Shown here one piece after another: positions 39,294 to 48,549 of a DNA stretch of 64,000 nt. The translations under genes were made by a program, and so were the position numbers. Below the pieces are notes generated by a model. That model did no database searches and had not been told where the DNA came from. It saw nothing but the letters and a program-made list of their open reading frames with translations. The DNA is from Trichomonas vaginalis G3 (Eukaryota > Parabasalia > Trichomonadida > Trichomonadidae), in contig NC_067205.1 of assembly GCF_026262505.1 (NCBI RefSeq), positions 10,044,001 through 10,108,000 of the forward strand. The letters run 5' to 3'. How positions within the stretch are numbered: the first letter of the stretch is position 1; every line of letters begins with the position of its first letter.

Positions 39294-39872
39294 ATGTCAA
39301 CAACAGAGAACACAACAACTGCTATCGTTCATGAAGCCATAAATGAAGAATACGAGTGGGTTCAGTTTAACAAACAGTTACGTCTCATTCGTTCGGTCAA
39401 AGACGATATGTACCAAATGCAAAGTATTTTGAATGCTCTTCGTTCTACAAAGCAAGCATATCATTGGTTTGAAAACCAACAGACAAAAGAACTTTTAGAA
39501 GAATTTCCTCATATGTTTGCGACCCTCGAAAAACCTAGGGTCGAGATTCCGTACGAAAATCGTGAAAATTTGCCAAATGGTTTGAGAGGCTGGTATGTAC
39601 ATAGACTTCTTGTAAATGCTGTTGCAATGTGGGCTTCGCCTCGTTATGCTTGGTATATTTACAGACTTCTTGACGAAATTCATAGACAAGAACGTGAAGA
39701 GATGGAAAAGAAACTTCATGCAAAAGATGAAGTCATTGAAGCAAAAGACAAAAGCCTTCAGAAAAGAATACCACGTTCGGTACCAAAAGGAAAGGAAAAG
39801 AACTATAAGTATATGATTTATACTGAAGAGATGGAAATGAAGAAGACAGAGATATGGTTATGTTGCATTTAG
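39294..39872 (+). CDS. KilA-N domain protein
   Basis: A 192-aa frame. The centre matches KilA-N: QAYHWFENQQTKELLEEF, then GLRGWYVHRLLVNAVAMW and ASPRYAWYIYRLLDEI (family: G-x-Y-V/I-H-P-x-L...A-x-W-x-S-P-x-F-A). After residue 130 a basic coiled coil follows. The sequence after the stop (to about 40,100) continues to resemble the relative at 3,600-3,900, so the frame may be shortened. DNA-binding role by family. Confidence 0.75.
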   Translation: MSTTENTTTAIVHEAINEEYEWVQFNKQLRLIRSVKDDMYQMQSILNALRSTKQAYHWFENQQTKELLEEFPHMFATLEKPRVEIPYENRENLPNGLRGWYVHRLLVNAVAMWASPRYAWYIYRLLDEIHRQEREEMEKKLHAKDEVIEAKDKSLQKRIPRSVPKGKEKNYKYMIYTEEMEMKKTEIWLCCI

Positions 39873-40194
39873 TCAGAAGAAACAACAAAAGCTTTTACGA
39901 CCTTGCTAAGATTTAACAAATCTGACAGAAATTGGTTTCTATCGCGAAAACTTACCGATTTCAATGACACCAAATGAAGATGTGAAACAAATAGTTCAAG
40001 ATACGTTACCTCAAAACACATATGATATTAAAGGTTGTACAATACTTACCTTCAAAGAAGATTTGCCATTGTTAAAGGAAAAAATAACAGAGTATTTTTG
40101 ACAACTTCAAAACAAGTAGGGTAATGCACTCTTTATTTTTCAAGCTTGACTTCAGATGGCTCAGGTAGCTCTATAAGGTAAATTGCCTTGTCAA

Positions 40195-40470
40195 ATCCTT
40201 CTGGCATTCCGAGTCCTTCCTTCCGACAGGAAAAAAATTTCCTTCTGGCATTCCAAGTTCTTCCTTCGAACAGGAAAAAATTTTCCTTCCAACAGGAAAA
40301 ATTTTTCCAGTTGTCCGTTCCGTAAACCATTCAATTTTCGAAAATTGAGAACTTTTTGGTCGAACTTCAGAAAAAGTTTTTCCTTCCGACAGAAAAAGTT
40401 TTCCTTCCGAACAGGAAAAGTTTTTCCTTCCAACAGGAAAAGTTTTTCCTTCCGACAGGACACAACGAAT
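40195..40470. repeat. Tandem short repeats TTTTTCCTTCCRACAGGAAAA (Polinton interior)
   Basis: About nine imperfect units of 20-22 bp, each a weak hairpin (TTTTCCT...AGGAAAA). The array creates open frames on both strands that look like low-complexity protein but are artefacts. A similar, shorter array lies at about 3,960-4,090. Confidence 0.8.
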
Positions 40471-40559
40471 GTCCGACGTACACCAACCGAGTCCATTCCA
40501 AAGCCAGAAGAACCGACAGCCCCAGCCACACAACAGACTTACTAAGACTAAACACTTAC

Positions 40560-41420
40560 ATTTTTTACGCTTGACTTTTTACAATTTGAACTTTGTTTGC
40601 GTAGATATGAATTCTGAAAGAAGTATGAGGGTCTTGTATGACTTTGTACTTCTCCCATAGTTCATGTCTGTCAAACTTACCTGCCATGGACTCTTTCATA
40701 AGTTCCATGAAATCGTCTTCGGACAATCCGGGGAAAAGTATATATATCAGTAAGTATTCTCTTTACATCCTTACTTAAACTCTTGGCTGTCTGTACACAA
40801 ATGAAACTGAAATGTTAAAGTGTCTGAGCTTCTTAAGAATTCGACACATGTCTTGTTCTCTGTTCTTTAACAAAGGGTGAGAAGCAAAGTCATCTAAGAT
40901 AAGAAGACATCTATGAGGGTAAGTCTTCCAATCGTAAGATTGCAATTTCTTCGAAATGTATTCTATCTCTTTCTGTTGTTTCTGAAGTGTTTCTTCTCTA
41001 ATATTCTCTGCATTTCCTCATTTGGGTCTTTAAACTTCGAATTGACATACTCATTTATAGCATTATACTTCAAAACTCTTCTTTGTACTTCTTTATCCAA
41101 TCTAACAACTCAGAGTCTTTTATACATACTAACTTAGACTTCTTTATAATATCTTTGAACGAATTGACGGTTTGGTCAAATTGACCAGAAGTACTACAAA
41201 TAACAACTAACTCATAGAATGGGTTCTTCTCATCTAGTTCTTGTTGTTGTGCAGCCATTTTAAATAAGTGAAAGTCTTACCGACCCAGGTGGTGCAATTA
41301 GACCTGTTTTATACCATTCTGAGCAAATAAGAACTTGTCATGTATGGGTTTTATCTGAGCATTTTCCAACTTCCTTTGTTCTTATTTAAAACATTCTCAA
41401 ATTTTTTTGTCAATGTCAGC
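40560..41420 (-). pseudogene. Packaging ATPase (A32/FtsK-HerA type) remnant of the Polinton
   Basis: The minus strand begins at about 41,258 with MAAQQQELDEKNPFYELVVI. A short GLIAPPG segment resembling a P-loop approach lies upstream in another frame, and a segment around 40,880 reads HRCLLILDDFASHPLL-like (Walker B region). Frames are broken in several places. Placement between the KilA-N cassette and the replication genes fits the packaging ATPase expected in a Polinton. Confidence 0.55.
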
Positions 41421-41469
41421 AAACTTTTTTTCTAACATATTTTTAGAAAAATTAAAATTTTTTATCTTT

Positions 41470-41920
41470 TAGAAAATGTCTAGCGATTTCGCTATCTATA
41501 TATCGAGACAAGCTTTTCGACAGCAAAACATCTGTCGACCATAAAATCTTACATAGTGTAAACAAGAAAGGTGAATTTGTTCTAAAGTTCTGTTTCTGGG
41601 AATATGACAAGAACCATAAAACATTAAGCAGAGAAGTCTTTAAGTTTGTCAATGACAGACTTGTTGACAGAGATGACGTCTTGGAGAGATGAAGTCCAAA
41701 AATTCTTAGAATGCAAAGAAGACACATGCACTGTTCTTGAAGATGAAATAGAAAACAGAATAGAAGAGCTATTAAAGGACAAAGAACTTTTACAAAAAAT
41801 ATGGTTCTGAGAAGTTTGACATAATCCAGAAAAGAAGAAGAGAGAAAAGAAAGAAAAGAAAGTAGAAGAAGAGAAGAAAGACCAGAGCCAGAAAAAGAAA
41901 TTTGACATGTAAAAATAAAA
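41470..41920 (+). pseudogene. Charged protein remnant, unknown (Polinton)
   Basis: On the + strand a broken frame reads stretches such as VNKKGEFVLKFCFWEYDKN and FKFVNDRLVDRDDVLER and ends in a Lys/Glu-rich tail. The antisense frames here have phenylalanine/serine-rich composition and are not believable. Confidence 0.4.
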
Positions 41921-41929
41921 TTTTATTTT

Positions 41930-42345
41930 TAGAACATTTCTGGGTCAATGTCAATGTTCTCTTCTCTTTAGGAGTAAACACTGGCTTAGACTCTAAATCT
42001 TTTTAACCCAATTTACTGATACTTCTACAACTTTAGACTCATAATATTCATAGTCGTCTGCTTTCTTTGTTCATAAGGTATAACAAGTTTGTTGCTTTGC
42101 CTTCTTTAAGGTTTGAGAACCTTCTGTCAAAACTTTCTTTGACTGTTAACAAACCTTCTATGTCTAAGTCTTCAAATTTCGCACCATTTTTAGTCACAAT
42201 AGCAAACTTAACTGGTTCGATGTTCCAAACTTTGTCAATGGTAGACTTTTCAAAATGGTAGAAGTAAACATTCAATATGTGAATGGGTCTAGTTCTTCTT
42301 TAAGTCTGACATGTACTTGTTTACTGAGATGAATTTTCATCTTTT
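41930..42345 (-). pseudogene. Unknown protein remnant (Polinton)
   Basis: The longest minus-strand piece starts MNVYFYHFEKSTIDKVWNIE and continues with an acidic segment (GAKFEDLDIEGLLTVKES). It lies immediately downstream of the helicase region. No family recognised. Confidence 0.35.
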
Positions 42346-43610
42346 CTATCGGATAAAAAATATTTTTTTTTTAAATTTACTCATAAAAATTTTCTTTGTA
42401 TATACACCATTCTGTACGTCTAAAAGACTTTTGACATTTGCCAAGAATGTTCGTTTAGACGCTGTCATATAACCATATTCTTGACAATATTGTTTATACG
42501 AATCGTACAATGACCTTTCATCTAATGACACAAAGTCAGTTTCATCTATGAACAGTTCATATACACTCTTGTTTGCTTCTAACAATGTTTGTCTCTCTTC
42601 GGTATGTGGAATTTGTCTTGGATTGAACTTTGAAATATCTAATGTCATAAAATATGAGAACAAGTGGTTGTAAAAGTCAGATGTCAAAGTTTCTGCTAAA
42701 GTCGTCAAAATATTCTGTATCTTGCATATGAGAATCTGACGTTCTGACAACTACATATCTTCTGTCAGAACTTTCTAACTTCATCGGAACAGCATTGTTT
42801 GAAACCATAATGAAGTTTGCAACATTTTCACAAACTCTTTGGTCTTTATATTTTCTTTCAACAACTCCAACTTTGTCTGTTATAAGACTCTTCAAAGCAT
42901 CTGAGTTCAAAACTTTTGTTGTATCTATACTTTGAAGTTCGTTACATACTATAAGTTTCATATTCTCTATTGAAGAGTTAAATTTACCGCAGATGTTTTC
43001 TAAGTTTGTCATATTCGGGTTCGAATAGCCTCTAACAGTTTGCATAAGATATCTGTAAAGAATGTGTTCTTACCTGTTCCTTGTTTTCCAATTATAATGA
43101 GAGCAGTTTCATTTTTAGCACTTGGATGTTGTAAGATGTTTGCAAACCAACATAAGATATACTCATAAACCTTTTCGTTTCCATTGCATATAATTTCTTT
43201 GACATGGTCTAACCAAGCTTCTATAATATTTTCTTTCCATTCTACTTGTTCATATTTATATCCAGTGAAGATAGAATAGAAGTTTGGAGAAGGTGTATAA
43301 AACTTTATACCACGAACTGAAAAATCTTCAAGTTTGACAATAAGATATCCCAAGCATCTAACATCTTCATGCCAACTTGTACGACTTTTATTTTCTTAAG
43401 TTTCTGTTTACATTCTTGTTCTGAAACTATTGTCGCTTTAGGTTTGTTAAAGACTACATCCCATTCTTTCATAACATAACATTCTGGGGCAGAGTCGACA
43501 TAAATGACTAAACGTTTCAAATTCTCGACTGCTTTGTTATAGTCTCGAAATGGACACATATTTCTGAATGTTTGGAAGTCATAAAAATCTGAAACATCTA
43601 TTCTGTACAT
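42346..43610 (-). pseudogene. Primase-helicase, superfamily 3 (D5-like), of the Polinton, broken
   Basis: Contains the SF3 Walker A region ALIIIGKQGTGKNTF, followed by the Walker B/sensor region with LIVCNELQSI and a downstream VANFIMVSNNAVPMKLESSD-like segment with the SF3 sensor N (shown as FIMVSNNAVP and RRYVVVRTSD). This is the D5/virus-plasmid primase-helicase pattern. The N-terminal part resembles no clear primase. The region is interrupted more than once. SF3 helicases are typical of virophages and Polinton-like viruses. Confidence 0.75.
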
Positions 43611-43640
43611 TTTTAAAAAAAAAAAAAAAAAATATTTTTT
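43611..43640 (-). promoter_or_regulatory. A/T leader of the helicase gene (Polinton class 1)
   Basis: On the minus strand, ATAAAAAAAATATTTTTT followed by a long T run ends just at the helicase start. It matches the AAATATTTTTTTTAT leaders of the KilA-N cassette genes. Confidence 0.45.
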
Positions 43641-44425
43641 TTATTCTTGAGCTATTTGTTGCATTTGTTGTTCTTGAGCTATTTGTTGTTGAAGTTGTTC
43701 TTGTAATACAATACTTTCACCAGTTGCATCTTCCAATTCGAAACTTTCTGCCGTCATTGACAAATACATAGGACATAAAAGTTTTACAGGAACAAAGTTT
43801 GCGTCAACTAAGGTTAAGTTTATGTTTGCTAAAGTGTTTGAGTTTACTAAAGCTGAAAACTCTGCATTCGAATGAACAATAGGCAAACCAGCAGAGAATG
43901 TGTTATTTATACGCATAAGTATCTTTTGGTCATAGTAGTTTCTGTCGACATTCGAATAACACTTTGAACCTAAGTTTGAAACAATATATAAAATAGGTGT
44001 ACTTAAAGTCAATGGAACAGACATTCCTTGTATGACACCTTTTCCTGTTATAGGAAACTGTTGGTAGTAAAAACCAGATATAAGTTTTGTATTATAGCTC
44101 ATATTGTTTATAGTAAACTCAGTCGGACATCCAAACATAATGAAACCTGCTCTAGTTGCAGCACATGTTACACCCGTACTTAAAGTATTAAATAAGTCAA
44201 AAACCTGTTGGTGGTATATCTGAGTAAGTATCTTCAAAGGAGTATTTTTTACCATTCACAACAATAAAATCTTCTGGTGTCAAAAGAGCAAAACAGCTTT
44301 AGTCGTCATTGTGTTTAAGGTTAGTTTACAATATCGTCCTTGAGGACTTTGTAAGTTTGTTGTTATAGAATTATATGACTCAGGGTTTTTAGTCGTAATA
44401 GTATAAACCATTGTGTCTTCTGCCA
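43641..44425 (-). pseudogene. Candidate minor capsid (penton-like) protein of the Polinton, broken
   Basis: A beta-rich protein: FPITGKGVIQGMSVPL, TLANINLTLVDANFVPVKLL and LSMTAESFELED. A Q-rich C-terminal tail repeats QQIAQEQ. Size and position next to the major capsid candidate fit a single jelly-roll minor capsid protein; inference from context, not from a recognised motif. Confidence 0.45.
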
Positions 44426-44430
44426 TTTAC

Positions 44431-45012
44431 TTAGCAAATAAATTTTAATGAAATGTTGTGGTCGTCAAATATTTTTATAACGTCTGGGAAACTATATTTT
44501 AAGTTCAACGTTTCACCTCCTTTCATAACGTATATCTTGTCAATGACATTATATGAAACACCACAGCAACTAACGTCGGGTTCTATTTCTTTGATGTTTA
44601 TATCGTCTGCCTCTGTCAAAAGTTTCAATAGTTCTTTCAAAACTTCATGAGGTGCAATGACATATGAGTTCACTTTTACAGGGTTGTGTTCGACCAAGTT
44701 TAACATTATACCTAAAGCTTGACAAATCTTCTCCTGAGTTTGAAGTTTGTCTTTCAGTTGTTGGTAGTCGTTTCGAATATCTGCAACAGAACTTAAGTCT
44801 CTGCTAACTTCAGGGTATGTTGGTTGTTCTTTTACAGGAACTATTGTTATACCATCTTGGTCTTCGTATGGTTTCCCCACTTCAACATCTCTGTCTTTGA
44901 CATTGACAACAACACTTTGACTGTTTGTTTGAGTTGGTGAATTTAACTTCACATCTGCCACCGCCATTAAACCTTTTGAAACACTTACGCTTCTATTTTT
45001 CGGAAATGACAT
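44431..45012 (-). CDS. 193-aa coiled-coil protein, unknown (Polinton)
   Basis: I take the internal Met at 45,012 (MSFPKNRSVSVSKGLM) as the start because it faces the gene at 45,031 across an 18-bp promoter-like gap. The N-terminal third is polar; residues about 85-115 (IRNDYQQLKDKLQTQEK) are coiled coil; the rest is alpha/beta. Uninterrupted. No family recognised. Confidence 0.6.
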   Translation of the reverse strand: MSFPKNRSVSVSKGLMAVADVKLNSPTQTNSQSVVVNVKDRDVEVGKPYEDQDGITIVPVKEQPTYPEVSRDLSSVADIRNDYQQLKDKLQTQEKICQALGIMLNLVEHNPVKVNSYVIAPHEVLKELLKLLTEADDINIKEIEPDVSCCGVSYNVIDKIYVMKGGETLNLKYSFPDVIKIFDDHNISLKFIC

Positions 45013-45030
45013 TTTACTTAGAATAAAAAG
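45013..45030. promoter_or_regulatory. 18-bp bidirectional promoter region (Polinton)
   Basis: TTTTACTTAGAATAAAAAG lies between the divergent start codons at 45,012 (minus) and 45,031 (plus). It is almost the same as the gap at 29,332-29,349. Confidence 0.5.
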
Positions 45031-45450
45031 ATGGACGTATTTGAGTATCTCTTCGAATTGAAGCAAAACAAAGTTTACACACACAAACAATACAAATACA
45101 TTGACAGAATAGTTCTTTATACAAACAATGGAAAATGTTATAGAATAGCAGTCTTTGCTGAACCAAAATATTTTCATAAAGCAAAGAAAGTTGGTATAAC
45201 TGAAATGGTGAAAGTTCTTGAAGCAGACAAAAATATAACTTCAAAACTTACAGATATTTCTAAAGGTAAGTTTATAATACAATATTATGTCAAAACTGGC
45301 GTACTGTCAATATTTGACGGAGAGAAGTCAGTTCAAGAACAACTTACTGACCTGCTGCCAAAATCTGCTCGATGGAAGCTGTCGTTATGCCAATCTGAGG
45401 AGCCCCAGCAGGTTTCATCGAACGAATCTTCAAAAGAGCATCTTCCGTGA
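45031..45450 (+). CDS. 139-aa protein, unknown (Polinton)
   Basis: A + strand frame inside an otherwise minus-strand block, starting MDVFEYLFELKQNKVYTHK. Residues 1-105 look like a compact alpha/beta domain; the last about 35 residues lie opposite the 3' end of the capsid region and may not be genuine. No family recognised. Confidence 0.5.
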   Translation: MDVFEYLFELKQNKVYTHKQYKYIDRIVLYTNNGKCYRIAVFAEPKYFHKAKKVGITEMVKVLEADKNITSKLTDISKGKFIIQYYVKTGVLSIFDGEKSVQEQLTDLLPKSARWKLSLCQSEEPQQVSSNESSKEHLP

Positions 45451-46948
45451 AAAGTGCTATTGGTTTTGTAAACTTCTTTGCTTTCAATTCATCTGGACCG
45501 TCTCTGTCACCAGTATATTGTATTTGAACTGTACCAACAGTTGAAATACCACCCATAAAGTCTTCTGAGTCAGCAAATGGAATGCCAAGCCAAAAGTTTG
45601 AACGGTCTCCATTTGTATATTGAGTTTTTTGACCTCCTGTATGGGTCCATACTTTCACATATGGCATAATAGAACTTTGCATTTCAGGGTTAATGGTTGT
45701 TGTGAAGTTGTTGTTAAAGTTCATAGCATCTAATGTCAAGTTGTATGACCTCATATCCTCAACTGTAGAATATTCTTCTCTTGGATAATATTTGCCATCT
45801 ATGTTTATATGATATTTAATACCGGGGTTGTAGAAACAAGAATAGTCATTTATAGTTCGTCTGAACAGTACAAACATAGTATCTGCATGTTTCATTGCAG
45901 TTGTTAAAGCAATATCTGTTCTTGCACCTGGGTCAGCACTTTGGTTTCCAACTTCACCTGCAAAGTCTTTGACAGATATTTGGTGTATAGGGAACATAAG
46001 TGGAACTGCAATATATTTGGCAGCTAAAGCATTTGAAATATCTGGGTCCAACATATAGACTGCAAGTCTGCTTTCTATTCTCTTGCATTCAAACTGTTCG
46101 CATGTGAACTTAACTGGGTCCCAAGCAGTTCCAGCAGCATTGAAATAATAGTTTACTTCAGTGTTGAGGTTTGAGAAACCAAAGTCTAAGTCAACTTTGT
46201 CTTTGCAAAAGTCGGCGAATGACGTTTTATTTGTTCCCTCTACGTCTGTAATAGTGAATGGGTCTTGTGTTGGTGCAATGACTAAGTTATTTTTGCTTGG
46301 AGTAAGTTCAATAGAAATTTTTCCTGCCCAGTTTGGCAAGTATCTTAAAAACCTGAAGATGAGGAAAGATGACAAAGGAACTCTAAGTTTCAGTTTTACT
46401 TTAGTTACTGCTGCTGCAGTTTGTCCAGAAAGGTTAACATAAACTCCTGGAACGTTAGGGTCAAGTCTTCTTATTTTCTCAATAGTTGCATATGGTCTGT
46501 TTGTTCTCTAGCTTGTGGTTGTACTGAGTTTCTCAAAGCGAACCATTCATAGTTTGCCCATGTTACTGTTTGAACTAAGTCAGAGTTAGAATATATCTTA
46601 TATCCCATGAAAACTTCTGGAGCATATTGGTATCCGACATAGAAAATACCATTGCAACCTTTCTTGTCAGACAACTTGGCAGAAGGTTTTATTTCAATGT
46701 CTTGTTCCACGTATAAGAATGAGTTGTCAATAGAAATAATGAAACCTGTCGCAAGCAATATCTACTGTTGTTGAAGAACCTTCTCCAAACTCACCTACGT
46801 TTCCATAAGAAACAGCAGTTGTATATTCGTAAGTTCCAGGAACTATTTCTGACCTTCTAATGGCATTGTCGCATTCGTTATACCATTCGGAAACGTTTCC
46901 GTTCATGGCATCCAAAACTGTTGGCGTTATATTCTGAGCGGCGTACAT
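45344..46948 (-). pseudogene. Candidate major capsid protein of the Polinton, broken
   Basis: Beta-rich, aromatic-poor, without charged runs: for example ISIELTPSKNNLVIAPT, YIAVPLMFPIHQISVK, DTMFVLFRRTINDYSC and WLGIPFADSEDF. Total length (about 530 codons) and beta content fit a double jelly-roll capsid protein of Polintons. It begins MYAAQNITPTVLDAMNG after a TTTTTACCCATATGAAATG leader. It is interrupted about twice. Confirmation needs a profile search. Confidence 0.6.
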
Positions 46949-46980
46949 TTCATATGGGTAAAAATATAGAATAGTTGGAT

Positions 46981-48549
46981 TTATGAGTCATAATAAAACC
47001 CACGTGGACCAAGCTTTACTTTCTTCCTGACTGAGTTTTTAACTCTTCTTTTTCCTTCATTGCCACTACTTTCACTAGATGAAGTTACTTCTTCACTACT
47101 TTCACTTTGTTCTACTCTTCTCTTCTTCTTTGGTGTCGCTTTTGGTAACTTGCCCTCTGCTTCAAGTTGTTGCATCTTTGCCTCATGTTCACCTAGTATG
47201 TTGCAAATTTCCCATGTCCTTTTTGCCTTTGGGCTCTGGTCGCCCATCTCAGGTAACCTATATCCTAGAAAGATTTTGTCATAGTTTGTATTTGAGTCTT
47301 CGCTTATTGTTTGCATGACTCTTTCCTGAGTTTCCGGTTCAAGCTCTTCAAACAGAGCTTGTCCATATGGAATAAGCTCGTTTCCAAATATATGTTTTTG
47401 TAGCCATTCTGGTTTTCTTTCCATGTTACCAATAATATCTTTTGTGAATGGGAAAGCTTTTACCCAACGTTTCAGTCTTGCGTCATTTATTTCTGTAGTT
47501 GGTTTTATTTTGTCAAGGAACATGTTTTTCAATACTAACATTTCATTTGGTACTGTCCATTTGAGTTTTCTTAAATATTCATCCCTTCTCAGTTCATTGT
47601 CTGCAAAGTAAGTTTTTATGACATTTTGCAAACTTTCGTTTGCAAGGTCATGTACAATAGGTTCTCTTCCTTCTGTCTCCCTAACTTTCTTTCTAAACTC
47701 TTCACCAAATATACCATCTTTATGGTTCTGTGTAGTTCTTTGAGATAAATGTTCTAGAACGTCAGGTGTTATATTTCCATCAGCCATGTTCATTTCATAC
47801 AGGTCCAAAATATCTGCATCTTTCATATCTTTCAATGGCATTAAAGCCGCGCTGAAAATACCAGCTAAATCTGGTTCACCATTCACTTCCATTGCGTCTA
47901 CAACTTCTTGGAATTGTGGTTGTAAGTTTATGAACCACCTATCCGGGTTAGCTTTATGACCCCATCTCATTGTAGTTCCATAGTCTGCAGAAACAAAAGT
48001 AGGTTTGTTTCCATATTGGTTAGGTTCTGAATGATCTTTAAACAATGTTTCATTTCTATATGTTTTGTTGAAATTTAACCTTTTATTTTCACCGAGTTCA
48101 GCCAAAGATTGAACGTTATATGGTCGTAAGTAAAAAGGGTTATTGTATTTGCGTACATTTTCTTTCAGTACTTCCATTCTATGCTGAATATTTTCATCTG
48201 GTGTTGGAGTCTTTTGTATGTCGGCAAACATTTTTCGATATCCTTCTACTATGTCAGCCGAATTTTTCTTAGACTCTTGGAAAGATTCCATATTCACCTC
48301 ATACTCTTGTTGAGGGTCAAGATTTTTCGGCTGTTCCAAATCTTCATCTAGTTCTGTGAAGTTAGTTTCCAAAGGAGGGACTTGTTCGTTTCCTTCAGGC
48401 TCTTCTAGCTGTTGTTGCTGAACTATTTCTTCCATGTCTGGTTGTATCTGAACTTCTTCCTGTGGAGTTTCTTGTACCTCATCTGCTGGCATTTCATATA
48501 TTCCGAGACCGTTTTTAACAAGTTCCCTATCTAAGTCATCCGGACTCAT
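46981..48549 (-). CDS. 522-aa virion-associated protein candidate (Polinton)
   Basis: An uninterrupted frame. The N-terminal about 100 residues are acidic and Gln/Pro-rich, the middle is helical (RMEVLKENVRKYNNPFYLRP; NADIL-type helices), and the C terminus is strongly basic (TPKKKRRVEQSE; KRRVKNSVRKKVKLG), suggesting DNA contact. Its start overlaps the end of the upstream frame by four bases (ATGA), which would suit coupled translation or a shared transcript. No family recognised. Confidence 0.6.
   Translation of the reverse strand: MSPDDLDRELVKNGLGIYEMPADEVQETPQEEVQIQPDMEEIVQQQQLEEPEGNEQVPPLETNFTELDEDLEQPKNLDPQQEYEVNMESFQESKKNSADIVEGYRKMFADIQKTPTPDENIQHRMEVLKENVRKYNNPFYLRPYNVQSLAELGENKRLNFNKTYRNETLFKDHSEPNQYGNKPTFVSADYGTTMRWGHKANPDRWFINLQPQFQEVVDAMEVNGEPDLAGIFSAALMPLKDMKDADILDLYEMNMADGNITPDVLEHLSQRTTQNHKDGIFGEEFRKKVRETEGREPIVHDLANESLQNVIKTYFADNELRRDEYLRKLKWTVPNEMLVLKNMFLDKIKPTTEINDARLKRWVKAFPFTKDIIGNMERKPEWLQKHIFGNELIPYGQALFEELEPETQERVMQTISEDSNTNYDKIFLGYRLPEMGDQSPKAKRTWEICNILGEHEAKMQQLEAEGKLPKATPKKKRRVEQSESSEEVTSSSESSGNEGKRRVKNSVRKKVKLGPRGFYYDS

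Noticed and set aside
40133-40574. Several 60-120 aa frames on both strands with FPVGRK or SFRQ repeats
   Set aside because: Produced by the TTTTTCCTTCC-type short repeats; overlapping frames on both strands cannot all be genes.
35041-40600. Considered calling the KilA-N cassette a proven separate transposon
   Set aside because: No terminal inverted repeat or target duplication could be fixed at its edges; kept as a hypothesis only.
41452-41981. Phe/Ser-rich minus-strand frames at 41.5-42.0 kb as membrane proteins
   Set aside because: They are antisense to Lys/Glu-rich coding sequence on the + strand, which automatically gives Phe/Ser/Leu.
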